Below the pieces are notes generated by a model. That model was not told the DNA's origin. It saw nothing but the letters and a program-made list of their open reading frames with translations, and searched no databases. A stretch of 64,000 nt of DNA from Piper betle (Eukaryota; Streptophyta; Magnoliopsida; Piperales; Piperaceae): NCBI GenBank assembly GCA_033002965.1, contig JAURVB010012364.1, forward strand, positions 1 to 64,000, given 5' to 3'. The stretch's first letter is position 1. Each line of letters begins with the position of its first letter. Shown here in pieces: positions 48,442 through 60,609 of this stretch. Position numbers and translations under genes: made by a program.

Positions 48442-51400
48442 TGTAAAACCCACGATTCGAGTTAGGGTTTTATATTCAGAACCGGTCGGGTCGACCGTTA
48501 TTTTTTCGAGTTGAGTCAGTTTCAGGACACGTGTACCGAGCCGATGCCAGTCGCGTGTATGAGCTATGAGGGTCATGCGTACCCAAGTATATGATGATAA
48601 CGTCATGAACACAGCAGAACAGAATGAGTTATCAGATATATGAGAGTATGCCAGTCATTTTTTTATTTTTATATATAGTGGATCGTAGAATTAGTATTAG
48701 GCCGTTTACCGCGTTAGGACGCGTTCGGGCAGTTTGGGTGGGTTGATAGTTCATAGAGCATATCATTATAATTTTTTGGTGTTGTTTGATTTTACGGGAT
48801 TTTTCCCGATTTTTATGAATTTTTTTAGGATTTAATACGAGTTAGTTATGATACTTGACTCGAGCCGGAGACGAGTCAAGTATTATTTACGAGATTGCCA
48901 CCCAACCTTTTTCACCCCCGACCTTTTCTTCCCCCGCGCCCAAACCCTCGCCGCGCCGCCCCTGTTCGCGCGCCACCGCCGCCGCTGACCGGCGCCGCCG
49001 GGCCGTCGACCGACGCCGCCCAGCCCGGCCACGGCGTCGCCCTGCCGCCCGGACCAGGTCCGGCCCCCATCGGACCGCCGCGACGCGAGGAAACCACGCC
49101 GCGACGCCGCGGCCGCGTTGCGTTTCCGTCGCCAATCCCGCCGCCGGCGACCGTCGCCAGCCATCGATCAAGTGGTCGCCTCAGCACCACCGACCACCTC
49201 AGCGACCCTTCCCGACCGGAACGGAGGCCGTCGCCGCCGTGGCCGGCCGGATCTAGCGACCCAACGCCGCCGCTCTGTTTTAGCCGTTTTCCGGCGAGCC
49301 GCCGCCTCCGTTGGCCACGCTGAGGTCATAGATGAGTCGGGCTCGCCGAGCCGGTTCCGAGGGTACCCAACACGACCCCTTTCCGACCAGTAGATGCCAC
49401 CGGCGATTGTCGCCGGAAAACCACCGGAAGTCGCCGGAAAACCGCCAGTAGCTGCCGGAAAACCGCCGGAAAATCGGAATTTCTGGAATTCGCCGGAATT
49501 CACCGGATCTTCCGCGGGGCTCACCCAGTGGAGCCCGATCGAGCTTCGGACGCCGATGAGCGCCGAATTTGAGCTCCGAGACGCGCGACGGAACCCTAGC
49601 CGTCGCCGATTGCCGACGACGTGAGGTATAATTACCTCCGATTGATTTATTTAAAATTGATGATGATTGTTAGTACAGCATGCTAGGGTTGATTTATTGA
49701 TATGATTGATCTTATTATGGATGAAACGTATGAGTCGCATGATGTGATTAATGACTAATTAGGGATGAAATGATAAGTTACATGCATGAATTGAATGGAT
49801 GAATGTAAGTGATCTAATGAGGTAGATCGAGTTGGAGCATGATAATCGAGTCACGATGTAAGCTTAGGAAAACATAATAAAATTGGTATGAATAGGATGA
49901 GTTAGAATTATTTAATTTCATGATTTTTGATTGTTATGTTGATGGATGATTGCATTGTGATTGATGTTATTGAGTTTGATGCATCATTTAGTTAGCGGGC
50001 GTTAGTATTTAGTTTTGATGTGTAGGTACGGAGTAGGAGCTCGCCGCCTAGGCGCGATGACACGCTTGGAGCTTCTACCAGGTCCGTTTAGGACTCGTCT
50101 TGTTTTACGCTTTTCTATTGTATGTTTATGTTATTATTTGCAGGACGGGTTAAGTGGTGTTTTATTGGATCCCACTTAACTCGGGTCATTTAACCGAATA
50201 TTTCCGGATTAATAACCCCTCGAGGATGAGATCCCTCGAGGATGATTTCGAAAACAAGATCCACCACAAGTTGCCTTCGGGCCTATTATATGAATCCCTT
50301 CCCAGGCCTATATATATAGTTTTATCGAGTTTTCAGTGAGACGAGAGATGGAGAAACCGACTGCACGTACCATGCAGAGGATGCCGTGACAGTCAAAGCG
50401 GGCTCTGGATTAGTGCCAGCGGACTGTTCCATTCCCGAGGGATCCTGACAACTCCGCGTTTGAGTTCCTCACACCCGGAGAACGTGGAGGTTTACGGGTA
50501 CTGTTTAGTACAGCGCATGTCCGGACTTGTGGTTCAAAGGGTACTAAAGGCGACTGCCTGAGAGTACTCGGCCTTCGTGCTCAAGGCCAGGAGAGATATG
50601 GAGGTAAGGAGAGGGCTTAGGATAAAGTTTCACGAGAAGTACTGAAAAAGAAGTGCTGAGAGTAGCACAGTACCAGCAGCAGAGCAGTAAGTTCGGGATG
50701 CTACCGGGTCTGCAGCCCAGTGGCTCCTCAGTAGTGCCCTTCAGAGTGTTCTTGAGGAAGTATATGGTTTTCTTTCATATGAGAGTTTGCTCTCATAGCC
50801 AGCTTGTTATAGTTATTTTATTTTCCGGACCAGTAACGCTTGTTACTGACGTTTTTCTTATATATATGTAGGTGATAAGCACGAGATGGATGAGCCAGCT
50901 TGGACGGAGGAGCAATGAGGTCTTGTGCACACACATGTCAGATGTTCTGAATGTTTAATATTGTATTATTATGCTATTATTTTGTGAATGATGACTATGA
51001 TGTAAATGTTTGAGTGCATGATAATGATGACAATGAAATGAAATGATCAAGAGTGAGCAGCAGCAAAAGTGTGATGGGTTGAGAACCCAAGCTTCAGAAT
51101 GAATGTATAGTAGATTAGATTCTGTGTGAATGAAATTGTTTGATACTATGGTTATATATATTTTATATATGTATATTTGACAGGGTGGCCCCTAATTGCA
51201 TTTTTAGGGGAAATTCTGTCCGTCATATTTCAAAATTTTTATTAATTTTGATCGTGATTGTTTTGGTGTGTACTCTGATTGCATGTCATTCATGTAGTAC
51301 CATGTTAGGGTTTTGTGTATTTATCCATGCATGACGAGTCGTATCTTCATCTTAAGACGCCGAGATTGGATCCGCATGAGTTAGGTTCGGGTTAGCCGAC

Positions 51401-51463
51401 CTAACCGGGGCCTGTAACATGCCGGTTCGGTTCACGAGCGTGAACCGGATTTGGGGTGTTACA
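48442..51463 (+). repeat. 5' LTR of the LARD-like element
   Basis: Contains a TTGACTCG...CGAGTCAA hairpin (48856-48885), a strongly GC-rich part (48900-49620), a GAGGTATAATTACCTC block (about 49622), a CCTATATATATAG stretch near 50309 and the conserved AGGGTGGCCCCTAATTGC block near the end. Confidence 0.9.
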
Positions 51464-51467
51464 ACAT

Positions 51468-51480
51468 TGGTATCAGAGCC
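51468..51480 (+). promoter_or_regulatory. Primer-binding site (initiator-Met-tRNA)
   Basis: TGGTATCAGAGCC lies four bases after the 5' LTR, a match to the 3' end of plant initiator methionine tRNA. Confidence 0.92.
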
Positions 51481-54400
51481 ACTCTCGGCCGATTAAGATG
51501 TATGATACTTTTATAGGTGATGTGTGTGCAAAGACTGCTCCGAGTCCAGCTGGCAGGTATGTTTTTGTATATTTTCTTTACATGCAGATTTTCTTCACAA
51601 ATTGTTTGGATAATAGTGTATTCAGGACTGGATCGAAATTATGTGGAACTGACCTTAGTTGAGTTGACAGGTCATTTCTATGGGATGATAGCAGACAGTT
51701 GGTACGTTAGATGTGAGCAAGATATGTGTAGTGCTAGTAGGGGTAGAATGGGTATGAGTTCCCATCTTATACCAGATTTGGATGTTAGTAGCCGTCAGTA
51801 GGAATCTGACAGGCTTGTCATGATGGGCTTAGAGACCCACTAGTTCTGTCCATCGCACAAGAGATTTGGATGAATTGGATGTTGACCAGGTGTCCGTCCT
51901 TTGTATGTCACCACATTAGTCCTATTTCCAGGGAACGTGGTGTGCATAATGGGAAGGAGCGTGAAGTGGGTAGATAACTTGAGAGGGACAACTTTTAGAA
52001 AATAGTAGTGAATGAGGATGAGTAGTGAGACGTAAGCTTGGACATAACAAGGAAAAGACTAGGACCATCAGTGCCTACGAGATCAGACATTGGACGAGAT
52101 TCTACCAAAGATAAGGCACCAGATCAGTGATTGCCGTTTGAAGGCCAGTCAGCACTGATGAAAGTAGCCACTCCAGATTTGAAGAGATTACAGTGAGTTC
52201 AGCATAGATTTACCATCATATGCGTCAGCACATGATCCAAACCCCTCTGGATTAGACACGTATGGTTGGACAACCTGAGCCTAGTTGTTAGCAGCCAAGA
52301 TATGTTAGAGATAGTAGAGTGGATTTATGATGTATATGATCCAGATCAGAATTTAGCATCTAGATAGAATTATCACCGATAGAGTTGCACAACCGCCGAC
52401 CGAGTACACAACCACCGACCGAGTGCACAACCACCGACCGAGTGCACAACCACCGACCGAGTTGCACAACCACCGACCGAGTTGCACGACCGCCGACCGA
52501 GTCACACAACCACCGACCGAGTTGCACGACCGCCGACCGAGTCACACAACTACCGCCGAGTGCACAACCGTCGTTCGAGATGTACCACCACCGACCGAAG
52601 ATGCACTACCGCCGTCCGTGTATTGCTCATCCACCGACCGAGTAGATTAGTTAAGGTTTAGTAGGACTAGAGTTGAGGAACAAGGAATAGTTACAGTGAA
52701 GTCAGCAGAATAGAAAAGAGTTAAGGAAAACGGAGGTTATTTGGATGAGATGGCATAGGATCCCACTTCACAGTTCTCTTGCAATCATTGTCTTGACCTA
52801 ACGTCATTGGGTCAGATGAATATTGCAAGATGTCCCCATCAGACACTGTTAGTTACAGTCTCATAGGGATGCGTATGGACAGAGTCAGGGAACATGACAG
52901 AGTGACCTCCAGATGAGACGGTCACAATGATCAGATTGTGTAGACTGCATGATCCATGGGTCACAACCAGCATATATAGATCAGATGGTTAGTAGATGAT
53001 CATACGCATAGTTTAACCCATTTAGCGATTGGCCAGCCAGCGATAGGAGGTTGACTTAGTATGGGGCATGGATAGAGGGTTAGTGAGGAAGGGTCTTTCA
53101 GAGAGAGATTGATTTCCTTGTGTTTCGCCAGCACGATTAGGTTCTCACCTTGAACCATAGGATTGAGCCTTGCCCGAGTATAGAGGTACCTCTATGGTAC
53201 TGATTAGGGTTTACAGTATAGGTAGATGTTTGCAGATCGATCTTCCGAGGAGGATTTCACCCCAACATGAGAGTGGACCAGATGGAGTATATCAGTGTAT
53301 GCTCATCTTTATTTATAGCCTTGCTTGAGAGTCTACCACAGCGGTAGTAGTCATGTGAGTTGAGATTAGTACTACAAATCGGTACGGGACGGCAGGTCAC
53401 ACACCACTGAAGAGCGGACGAGACACGCGTCAAACCTCACTATAAGTCCCCGTAGACTTGAGGGGAGACAGTGGTTCTTTGGGTCGTTTGAGCCCCGCCC
53501 GTTTAGAAGTGCGTGACTAGTACGGTATCGAGAAACACGTGCCTACTGTTAGCTGATTAAACTAGAGCTAATTAGGAGCCGTTTTTGAGATTCGTCATTG
53601 ATTGACTATTCCACAGCTTGATCACCTGTGGCATAGTGAATTGTGGTGATCTTAGAGACAAGTCCACAGACCTACCAATATTTTGGGCCACCCATTATGT
53701 TACATAGGGATTTTATCCCCTGCCATTTGCATGAGACCTTAACCTTACCATAGATAAGAGTTGTGCAGTAGAAGCGTGTGGGCCCATAACCCACAGGTCC
53801 CAGGATTCCCTGTTTACCTTGCATCAGATACCATATGTGAGGATGAGATGTCCCCTATTGAGAGTTCTTGAGCAGTGTGACTACTTTCCACGAGATTCAG
53901 CCTCCCTTCTTATCACCCAGAGATATTAGACAGAGTGGAGTTTTTACTTGAGGATTTCCACTCACCCGTTTGTATCAGTTTTACTATCAGTTTACCCAGA
54001 TGATTGAGATGAGTATACATTGATCAGAGCGCGTCCCACAGACCAGATGAAGATGCTACAGCCCTATGCAGAGTATGTTATCATACTCCTTGAGACACTG
54101 TGTATGTACAGGTGTTCTCGCGACCATCCCGTCACAGAGTTGTACCTAGTGGTTGTGTAGATAGCCACCGGAGCCATAGTATACATTAGCGTCATAGCAT
54201 CTACCCTTGTTCTCTTATAGAACAGAGTGAGATACATGACTCAGGACCGAGTCAACTAGAACCAAGCGAGCAGTCCAGTTCCTTGTATAGGGACACCTGA
54301 GAGTTGGACCTAGACTGGCGACAGTGAGCCATGCAGCTCATTAGGGTATCCACCGTACTTAGCAGGAGCCTCATAGCAGGCCTTGAGGTGACTGTAGGAC

Positions 54401-54852
54401 CTAGAGTAGAATTCCAGCGAGTACATGTAGGTGACTGTTCACAGATGACGATTAGAGGGACATGGGTAGATGTTAGCAGGTAGGTCTTACCCTCGGCGTA
54501 GTTTTCCAGACATAACCCAGATTAGAACCTTGCGATACTCTAGAGTATCTGCTTGACCAACCCAGTAGGCCCTTAGGGGTGACCTAGGTTTTTCCGCCGA
54601 GTTAGTAGTAGGGATCAGAACAGAAGAGCATGATGATGGTAATGTCAGAACAGACACAGGAAGTATAGAATCCAGAATGTTTGAGATGGTCAGCATCACT
54701 AGCATGACTCGCCACGTCGGCACCACTATAGTCAGTGAGGATGTATAAGATTGTTGAACCAGTAGAGGATACGACTGATATGTATCCCAGCTTCCAGGAA
54801 CTAGTTTCAGCAGAACCTCCTTGAGTTAAAATTTCGAGGACGAAATTTTTAT
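51481..54852 (+). other. Internal region of the LARD-like element
   Basis: No intact ORF. A weak CNHC...C run near 52785-52840 might be a gag zinc-knuckle relic, but it is not convincing. The region is neither AT-rich nor low complexity apart from the minisatellite. Confidence 0.6.
52378..52640 (+). repeat. Minisatellite of 16-18 bp in the internal region
   Basis: About 14 units of 'accgaccgagttgcacaacc', with variants TCACACAACC, TGCACGACCG and AGTGCACAACC. Mixed unit lengths change the reading frame. The repetitive His-Arg-Pro-Ser peptide it could encode is a by-product. Confidence 0.88.
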
Positions 54853-54864
54853 AAGGAGGGAAGG
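54853..54864 (+). promoter_or_regulatory. Polypurine tract
   Basis: AAGGAGGGAAGG one base before the 3' LTR, preceded by AAAATTTCGAGGACGAAATT. It would prime plus-strand DNA synthesis. Confidence 0.88.
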
Positions 54865-54865
54865 T

Positions 54866-57800
54866 TGTAAAACCCACGATTCGAGTTAGGGTTTTATATT
54901 CAGAACCGGTCGGGTCGACCGTTATTTTTTCGAGTTGAGTCAGTTTCAGGACACGTGTACCGAGCCGATGCCAGTCGCGTGTATGAGCTATGAGGGTCAT
55001 GCGTACCCAAGTATATGATGATAACGTCATGAACACAGCAGAACAGAATGAGTTATCAGATATATGAGAGTATGCCAGTCATTTTTTTTATTTTTATATA
55101 TAGTGGATCGTAGAATTAGTATTAGGCCGTTTACCGCGTTAGGACGCGTTCGGGCAGTTTGGGTGGGTTGATAGTTCTAGAGCATATCATTATAATTTTT
55201 TGGTGTTGTTTGATTTTACGGGATTTTTCCCGATTTTTATGAAATTTTTTTAGGATTTAATACGAGTTAGTTATAATACTTGACTCGAGCCGGAGACGAG
55301 TCAAGTATTATTTACGAGTTTGCCACCACATTTTCACCCTCGACTTTTTCTTTCCCCGCGCCCAAACCCTCGCCCGCGCCGCCCCTGTTCGCGCGCCACC
55401 GCCGCCGCTGTCGGCGCCGCCGGCCGTCGACCGACGCCGCCCAGCTCGGCGACGACGTCGCCCTGCCGCCCGGACTAGGTCCGGCCCCCATCGGACCGCC
55501 GCGACGCGAGGAAACCACGCCGCGACGCCGCGGCCGCGTTGCGTTTCCGTCGCCAATCCCGCCGCCGGCGACCGTCGCAGCCGTCATCCAGTGGTCGCCT
55601 CAGCACCACCGACCACCCAGCGACCCTCCCCGACCGGAACGGAGGGCATCGCCGCCCTGGCCGGCCGGATTTAGCGACCCAACGCCGCCGCTCTGTTTTA
55701 GCCGTTTTCCGGCGAGCCGCCTCCTCCGTTGGCCGCGTCGACCTCGTAGATGAGTCGGGCTCGTCGAGCCGGTTCCGAGGGTACCCTACATGACCCCTAT
55801 CCAGCTAGTAGATACCACCGGCAATGGTTGCCGGAAAACCACCGGAAGTCGCCGGAAAACCGCCAGCAACTGCCGGAAAACCGCCGGAAAATCGGAATTT
55901 CTAGAATTCGCCGGAATTCACCGGATCTTCCGCGGGGCTCACCCGGTGGAGCCCGATCGAGCTTTGGACGCCGAGGAGCGCCGAATTCGAGCTCCGAGGC
56001 GCGCGACGGAACCCTAACCGTCGCCGATTGCCGACGACGTGAGGTATAATTACCTCCGATTGATTTCTTTAAAATTGATTATGATTGTTAGTATAACATG
56101 CTAGAATTAAATAATTGTCATGATAAACATATGAGTATGAGTGTAGTGATGATTGCATGATGCAATTAATTGAAAATGAATAGGGAGTGATTTAATGAGG
56201 TAGATCGAGTTGAGCATGATAATTGTGTATGATGTGATTAATGACTAATTAGGGATGAAATGATAAGTTACATGATGAGATTAAGTGTGAATGAAGGTTC
56301 AGTGATGTAATGAAGTAGATCAGGTCAGAGCATGATAAGTGACCACGACATAAGTTATAGACACGTAATAAAATTAGTATGAATAGGATGAGCTAGGATT
56401 AATTAATTTTTATGATTTTCTGATTGTTATGTTGATGGATGCTTGCATTGTGATTTTGATGTTATTGAGTTTGATGCATCATTTAGTTAGCGGGCGTTAG
56501 TATTTAGTTTTGATGTGTAGGTACGGAGTAGGAGCTCGCCGCCTAGGCGCGATGACACGCTTGGAGCTTCTACCAGGTCCGTTTAGGACTCGTCTTGTTT
56601 TACGCTTTTCTATTGTATGTTTATGTTATTATTTGCAGGACGGGTTAAGTGGTGTTTTATTGGATCCCACTTAACTCGGGTCATTTAACCGAATATTTCC
56701 CGGATTAATAACCCCTCGAGGATGAGATCCCTCGAGGATGATTTCGAAAACAAGATCCACCACAAGTTGCCTTCGGGCCTATTATATGAATCCCTTCCCA
56801 GGCCTATATATATAGTTTTATCGAGTTTTCAGTGAGACGAGAGATGGAGAAACCGACTGCACGTACCATGCAGAGGATGCCGTGACAGTCAAAGCGGGCT
56901 CTGGATTAGTGCCAGCGGACTGTTCCATTCCCGAGGGATCCTGACAACTCCGCGTTTGAGTTCCTCACACCCGGAGAACGTGGAGGTTTACGGGTACTGT
57001 TTAGTACAGCGCATGTCCGGACTTGTGGTTCAAAGGGTACTAAAGGCGACTGCCTGAGAGTACTCGGCCTTCGTGCTCAAGGCCAGGAGAAATATGGAGG
57101 TAAGGAGAGGGCTTAGGATAAAGTTTCACGAGAAGTACTGAAAAGAAGTGCTGAGAGTAGCACAGTACCAGCAGCAGAGCAGTAAGTTCGGGATGCTACC
57201 GGGTCTGCAGCCCAGTGGCTCCTCAGTAGTGCCCTTCAGAGTGTTCACGTGGAAGTATATGATGATTTCGTTCATATGAGAGTTTGCTCTCATAGCCAGC
57301 TTGTTATAGTTATTTTATTTTCCGGACCAGTAACGCTTGTTACTGACGTTTTTCTTATATATATGTAGGTGATAAGCACGAGATGGATGAGCCGGCTCAG
57401 GACGGAGGAGCAATAAGGTCTTCTGCACACACACATCGGGTGATTGAATGTTTAATGTTTTGTTTATGATGTTATTTTATAAACATGCTATGAGTAAATG
57501 TTTGAGGCTTGACAATGAGATGAAATGAAATGATCAGAGTAGCGCAGCAAAAGTGTGATGGGTTGAAACCCAAGCTTCAGAATGAGTGTATAGTAAATTA
57601 GATTCTGCGTGAATGAAATTGTTTGATACTTGGTTATATATATTTTTATATGTATATTTGACAGGGTGGCCCCTAATTGCATTTTTAGGGGAAATTCTGT
57701 CCGTCATATTTCAAAACTTTTATTAATTTTTATCGGGATGGTTTTGGTGTGTACTCTGACTTGCATGTCATTCATGTAGTACCATGTTAGGTTTGTGTAT

Positions 57801-57943
57801 TCATCCATGCATTGCGAGTTGTATCTTCATCTTAAGACGCCGAGATTGGATCCGCATGAGTTAGGTTCGGGTTAGCCAACTTAACCGGGGCCTGTAACAT
57901 GCCGGTTCGGTTCACGAGTGTGGACCGGATTTGGGGTGTTACA
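54866..57943 (+). repeat. 3' LTR of the LARD-like element
   Basis: Nearly identical to the 5' LTR for the first ~1.2 kb and last ~1.6 kb. Most differences fall at 56090-56370, where an extra segment with 'tgaggtagatcgagtt' and 'gatgtaatgaagtagatca' makes it longer. Confidence 0.9.
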
Positions 57944-58413
57944 CGTGGTGTCAACCGGGCGCGGGCGGCCGTGAGCGGGAGGAGCAACGCGGGGAGGGGG
58001 GACCACCGCCGCTCCTTGCGGGGGCGGTGGGGGACGGCTGCGGGCGGGGCCGGGGGGTTGGCTGGGGGAGTGGTGGGGCTAGGGGCAGGGCGGGGCCGGG
58101 GCGGGGTCTGGTGAAAACCGGCGTGAGGGGCGAGGCTTGCGTGGGTGGGAGCAACGCGGGTGGCGCGCCACCCCCTGCCTCCGCGGCTATTGGTGGGGGC
58201 GAGGGGAGCCGACCGGGGCCCGGGTGGCACTAAGGGGGTGGGACGGGGCCGGGGCCGGCTAGGGGCAGGGCGGCGCCGAGAGGGAAGCATGAACAGGGAA
58301 GGAGGAGGAGGAAAGGGTTAAGAAAACGAATCCGGGCCGTTGGATTTTCATCCAACGGCCCGGACTTATTGCACTGCTGATTCGCTGGATTTTCATGCAG
58401 CGCACAGCAGCAG

Positions 58414-58414
<1 letters not shown>

Positions 58415-58449
<35 letters not shown>
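58415..58449. repeat. (TA)n microsatellite right of E4
   Basis: About 17 TA units that bound E4 on the right. Confidence 0.9.
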
Positions 58450-58452
<3 letters not shown>

Positions 58453-58787
58453 TCTACTCTAAAAGGGGTAGTTAAGTTTTCAGATGGACAAGTCCCATTG
58501 ATCCTTTATGGTGCATGAAGAGCACAATAACATCCAATTTTAAAAGGAAATAAAGGTCGTTGCTTGATCGTTGGTGCACGATGGGCTTGTATGATGCACC
58601 GCAAAATTGACAACGTTATGAGCCGTCAAGACAAAGCACCATCCGACCCAACAAGGTAAGCCAACGATTTTATGCTACATCAATGAACTATGCTCTATGT
58701 ATGATATTTGCTCTTCATCAAAATCAAAGCTAGAGCTTTTATCGCCCATCTCTCATATTCATATTCGTGTTGGGATGATGTTCATTT
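58450..58787. other. Intergenic DNA
   Basis: Nothing recognisable; no frame or repeat signature. Confidence 0.5.
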
Positions 58788-59171
58788 TGTGAAAATGGGC
58801 CGACGGGCTTTACTCTAAAATGACTACTTATTTTAGAACTTAGAAACTGACATGTATATTAGTCACCGTCTATCTCATATAGAGATGTAAGACAATGATT
58901 TTCATAGACCCCGTACGTGTTATATGCAAGTCATATTAGACTTAACACATGAACTTTACAGACAAGTCATGCAGATTATGTTCGCACCACAATTGATGAC
59001 ATGTGGGCATTAATGAGATGTCGCACAAAGGGAGCCCTTGGGTTGGTCGGCTCTGATACTATATAAAAAATGAGTCAATAGACTTCACTTTAAAATGACT
59101 ATTTATTTTAGAGAACTTAGGAACCCACATTTATATTAATTATCACTCATATCATATAGAGATGTGGAACA
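58788..59171 (-). mobile_element. TRIM (384 bp) in minus orientation
   Basis: Two ~108 bp direct repeats: 59171-59062 (5' LTR, starts TGTTCCACATCTC) and 58894-58788 (3' LTR, starts TGTCTTACATCTC, ends TTTTCACA). TAGTATCAGAGCC (59061-59049, minus) directly follows the 5' LTR and differs by one base from the initiator-Met-tRNA primer site. The interior is ~150 bp and non-coding. No clear 5 bp target duplication is left (CATTT against ATTAG). Confidence 0.75.
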
Positions 59172-59269
59172 ATTAGTGTTAATACATTTTAACTTTGATA
59201 TAATGCCACTCTTATAATTAAAGCTACACACCTCAACTAAACATATGATTTTAGAAGACAAGTGTAAAG

Positions 59270-59665
59270 AGGATAAAACTTAAAAAATTTGAGACTTGAA
59301 CTCGATTTGGTAGGTTATGAAGTGAAGTCAATTCCGGATGCCAAACCAACTCGGAGTTATTTATAATAATTTTTGTATATAACAAGTAGAAAGATATATC
59401 ACATTATAAAATATTATCTTGTTTGATATTTGAAATTGATAAATATATAATTTATGCTACTCTACACTATTGATTTAACTAATCTAAAGAGAAAATAATT
59501 TAGTTTTAAAATATATTTTACTTGAATCAGAAGAGAATTAAAAAGACTTGAGAGTCAATCATAAAATTTATAAATGGAAAGTCATTTGTTGATTTTGACT
59601 TGGGAAGCTAATGAGTGGAGTTGACTTACAGAATTTTTGGAGTGAAAAAAAAGTTTTAAAATTGT
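59270..59665 (+). repeat. Dispersed ~370 bp AT-rich repeat, copy D
   Basis: Best-preserved copy: GAGACTTGAACTCGATTTGG, CAACTCGGAGTTA, 'gaaattgataaatatat', 'actattgatttaacta', 'gagagtcaatcataaaat', 'gacttgggaagc', 'agtggagttgactta' and a closing 'aaaagttttaaaattgtg'. Non-coding. Confidence 0.6.
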
Positions 59666-60083
59666 GTTTGTGATCACCATCTCAATGTCTTGATTTTGAA
59701 TACTAATAATATATATAAAATAACTTCTTGATCACCTGCACATTTTCCTGAACAGTCCAATGTTTGGAGCAATGGTTGTATATAGTAACTTCCATGAGCC
59801 ATTGGCCATTCCCTTTACCTGTCAAGACCCGCACGTCAACACACCAAGCTTAGATAGTCCTTCAATGACTAACTCAGCAACCCTTAAAGCTTGTAGATAA
59901 GAAAGGATAATAACATCAGAATAGTCAAATTGAACATTAGAGAGTTCACTCGGAATAAAATTACACTATACATCCACACTTAATTGAGAACATTCACCAA
60001 TACTATTGAAAAGAAACTATTATCCATCTTGTATAGGTTAAAATAGGCTAAAATTATATCAGAAGCTATATGTTTTCCAGCTT
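59666..60083. other. Intergenic DNA
   Basis: Nothing recognisable. Confidence 0.5.
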
Positions 60084-60507
60084 AATTAGTGGTAATTTGG
60101 TTTTTTATCCCTGAAATTTTTGATGACAAATTTGCCACCATTTTGTCACTAAAATAGAGTGACAAAACTTTGTCACCGAAAAGTCACTAAATTAAGTCAA
60201 CACGAAAATTTGTTACCATCTGTCACTGAAAATTTAGTCTCTAAATATTTGTAACCAAATTATAAACATATTTTTGTGTTAAAAATCGACCACACAAAAA
60301 GTTTGCCATTAAAATATTGGTGTTGTTATTTTTATAAATTTGTCACCAAGATATTCGGTAGCAAACTAAATTATCATCATTTTGACACCAACTTAAATTT
60401 ATTGCCAAACTTTCTGTCAACGAAATTTTGGTACCAAATTTCGACGACAAAAACTCTTTATCGTTGAAATTATCCCTTTTGTCATCGAAAGGGCTTTTCC
60501 ACCGGTG
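60084..60507. mobile_element. Short CACTA-like derivative
   Basis: Shares with the 32323 element the degenerate 'GTGACAAATTTGCCACC' subterminal repeats and the same right terminus (CTTTTCCACCGGTG, inverse CACCGGTGGAAAAG). The left end is decayed (AATTAGTGGTAA in place of CACTAGTAGAAA). About 420 bp, no coding, located just upstream of the NLR remnant. Confidence 0.6.
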
Positions 60508-60609
60508 CCTCACCTTGAAATATCGTATAACAAACCTTCCATCTTATCTTTGCCAAGTCAGGGGGGAAAAAGTCTCCCTTGACTCTCCTTCAACATTTAC
60601 CTCTTACAC

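Larger units (their letters stand above)
48442..57943 (+). mobile_element. Full-length 9.5 kb non-coding LTR retrotransposon (LARD-like)
   Basis: Two long LTRs (3022 and 3078 bp) flank a 3402 bp internal region. A perfect 5 bp target duplication CGTGG flanks the element (48437-48441 and 57944-57948). LTRs start TGTAAAACCC and end GTGTTACA. A primer site and polypurine tract are in place. No gag or pol frame is recognisable; the longest internal frames are short. A TTCGAGGACGAA block before the polypurine tract points to Ty3/Gypsy ancestry. Long LTRs plus a non-coding interior match large retrotransposon derivatives (LARDs), moved by enzymes of another element (known class; assignment is inference). 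The LTRs are very similar, so the insertion is fairly recent. Confidence 0.9.
46851..58415. mobile_element. TA-targeted inverted-repeat element E4, split by an LTR element
   Basis: The left end is a hairpin GGGCAGCGC-TACT-GTGCGCTGCC at the TA tract. The right end carries CGCTG...CAGCG, CTGCTG...CAGCAG and the CCGGGCCGTTGGAT...ATCCAACGGCCCGG hairpin (58333-58366) before the TA tract at 58415. Without the LTR element and one target-site copy it is ~2.06 kb, close to E1 (1.98 kb). The left part holds an array of TTGACTCGA hairpins like that in E1. The ends match only partly as inverted repeats (TGTGCGCTGC shared), so the pairing of ends is inference. Confidence 0.65.

Noticed and set aside
49394..49624. 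Small ORF in the LTR (GSSAGLTQ... region) with partial likeness in other LTR copies
   Set aside because: The 3' LTR copy has a stop in the same frame, so I see no protein constraint; similarity is explained by LTR homology.
52785..52840. Gag zinc knuckle in the LARD-like element
   Set aside because: Cysteine spacing is wrong and no neighbouring gag sequence supports it.
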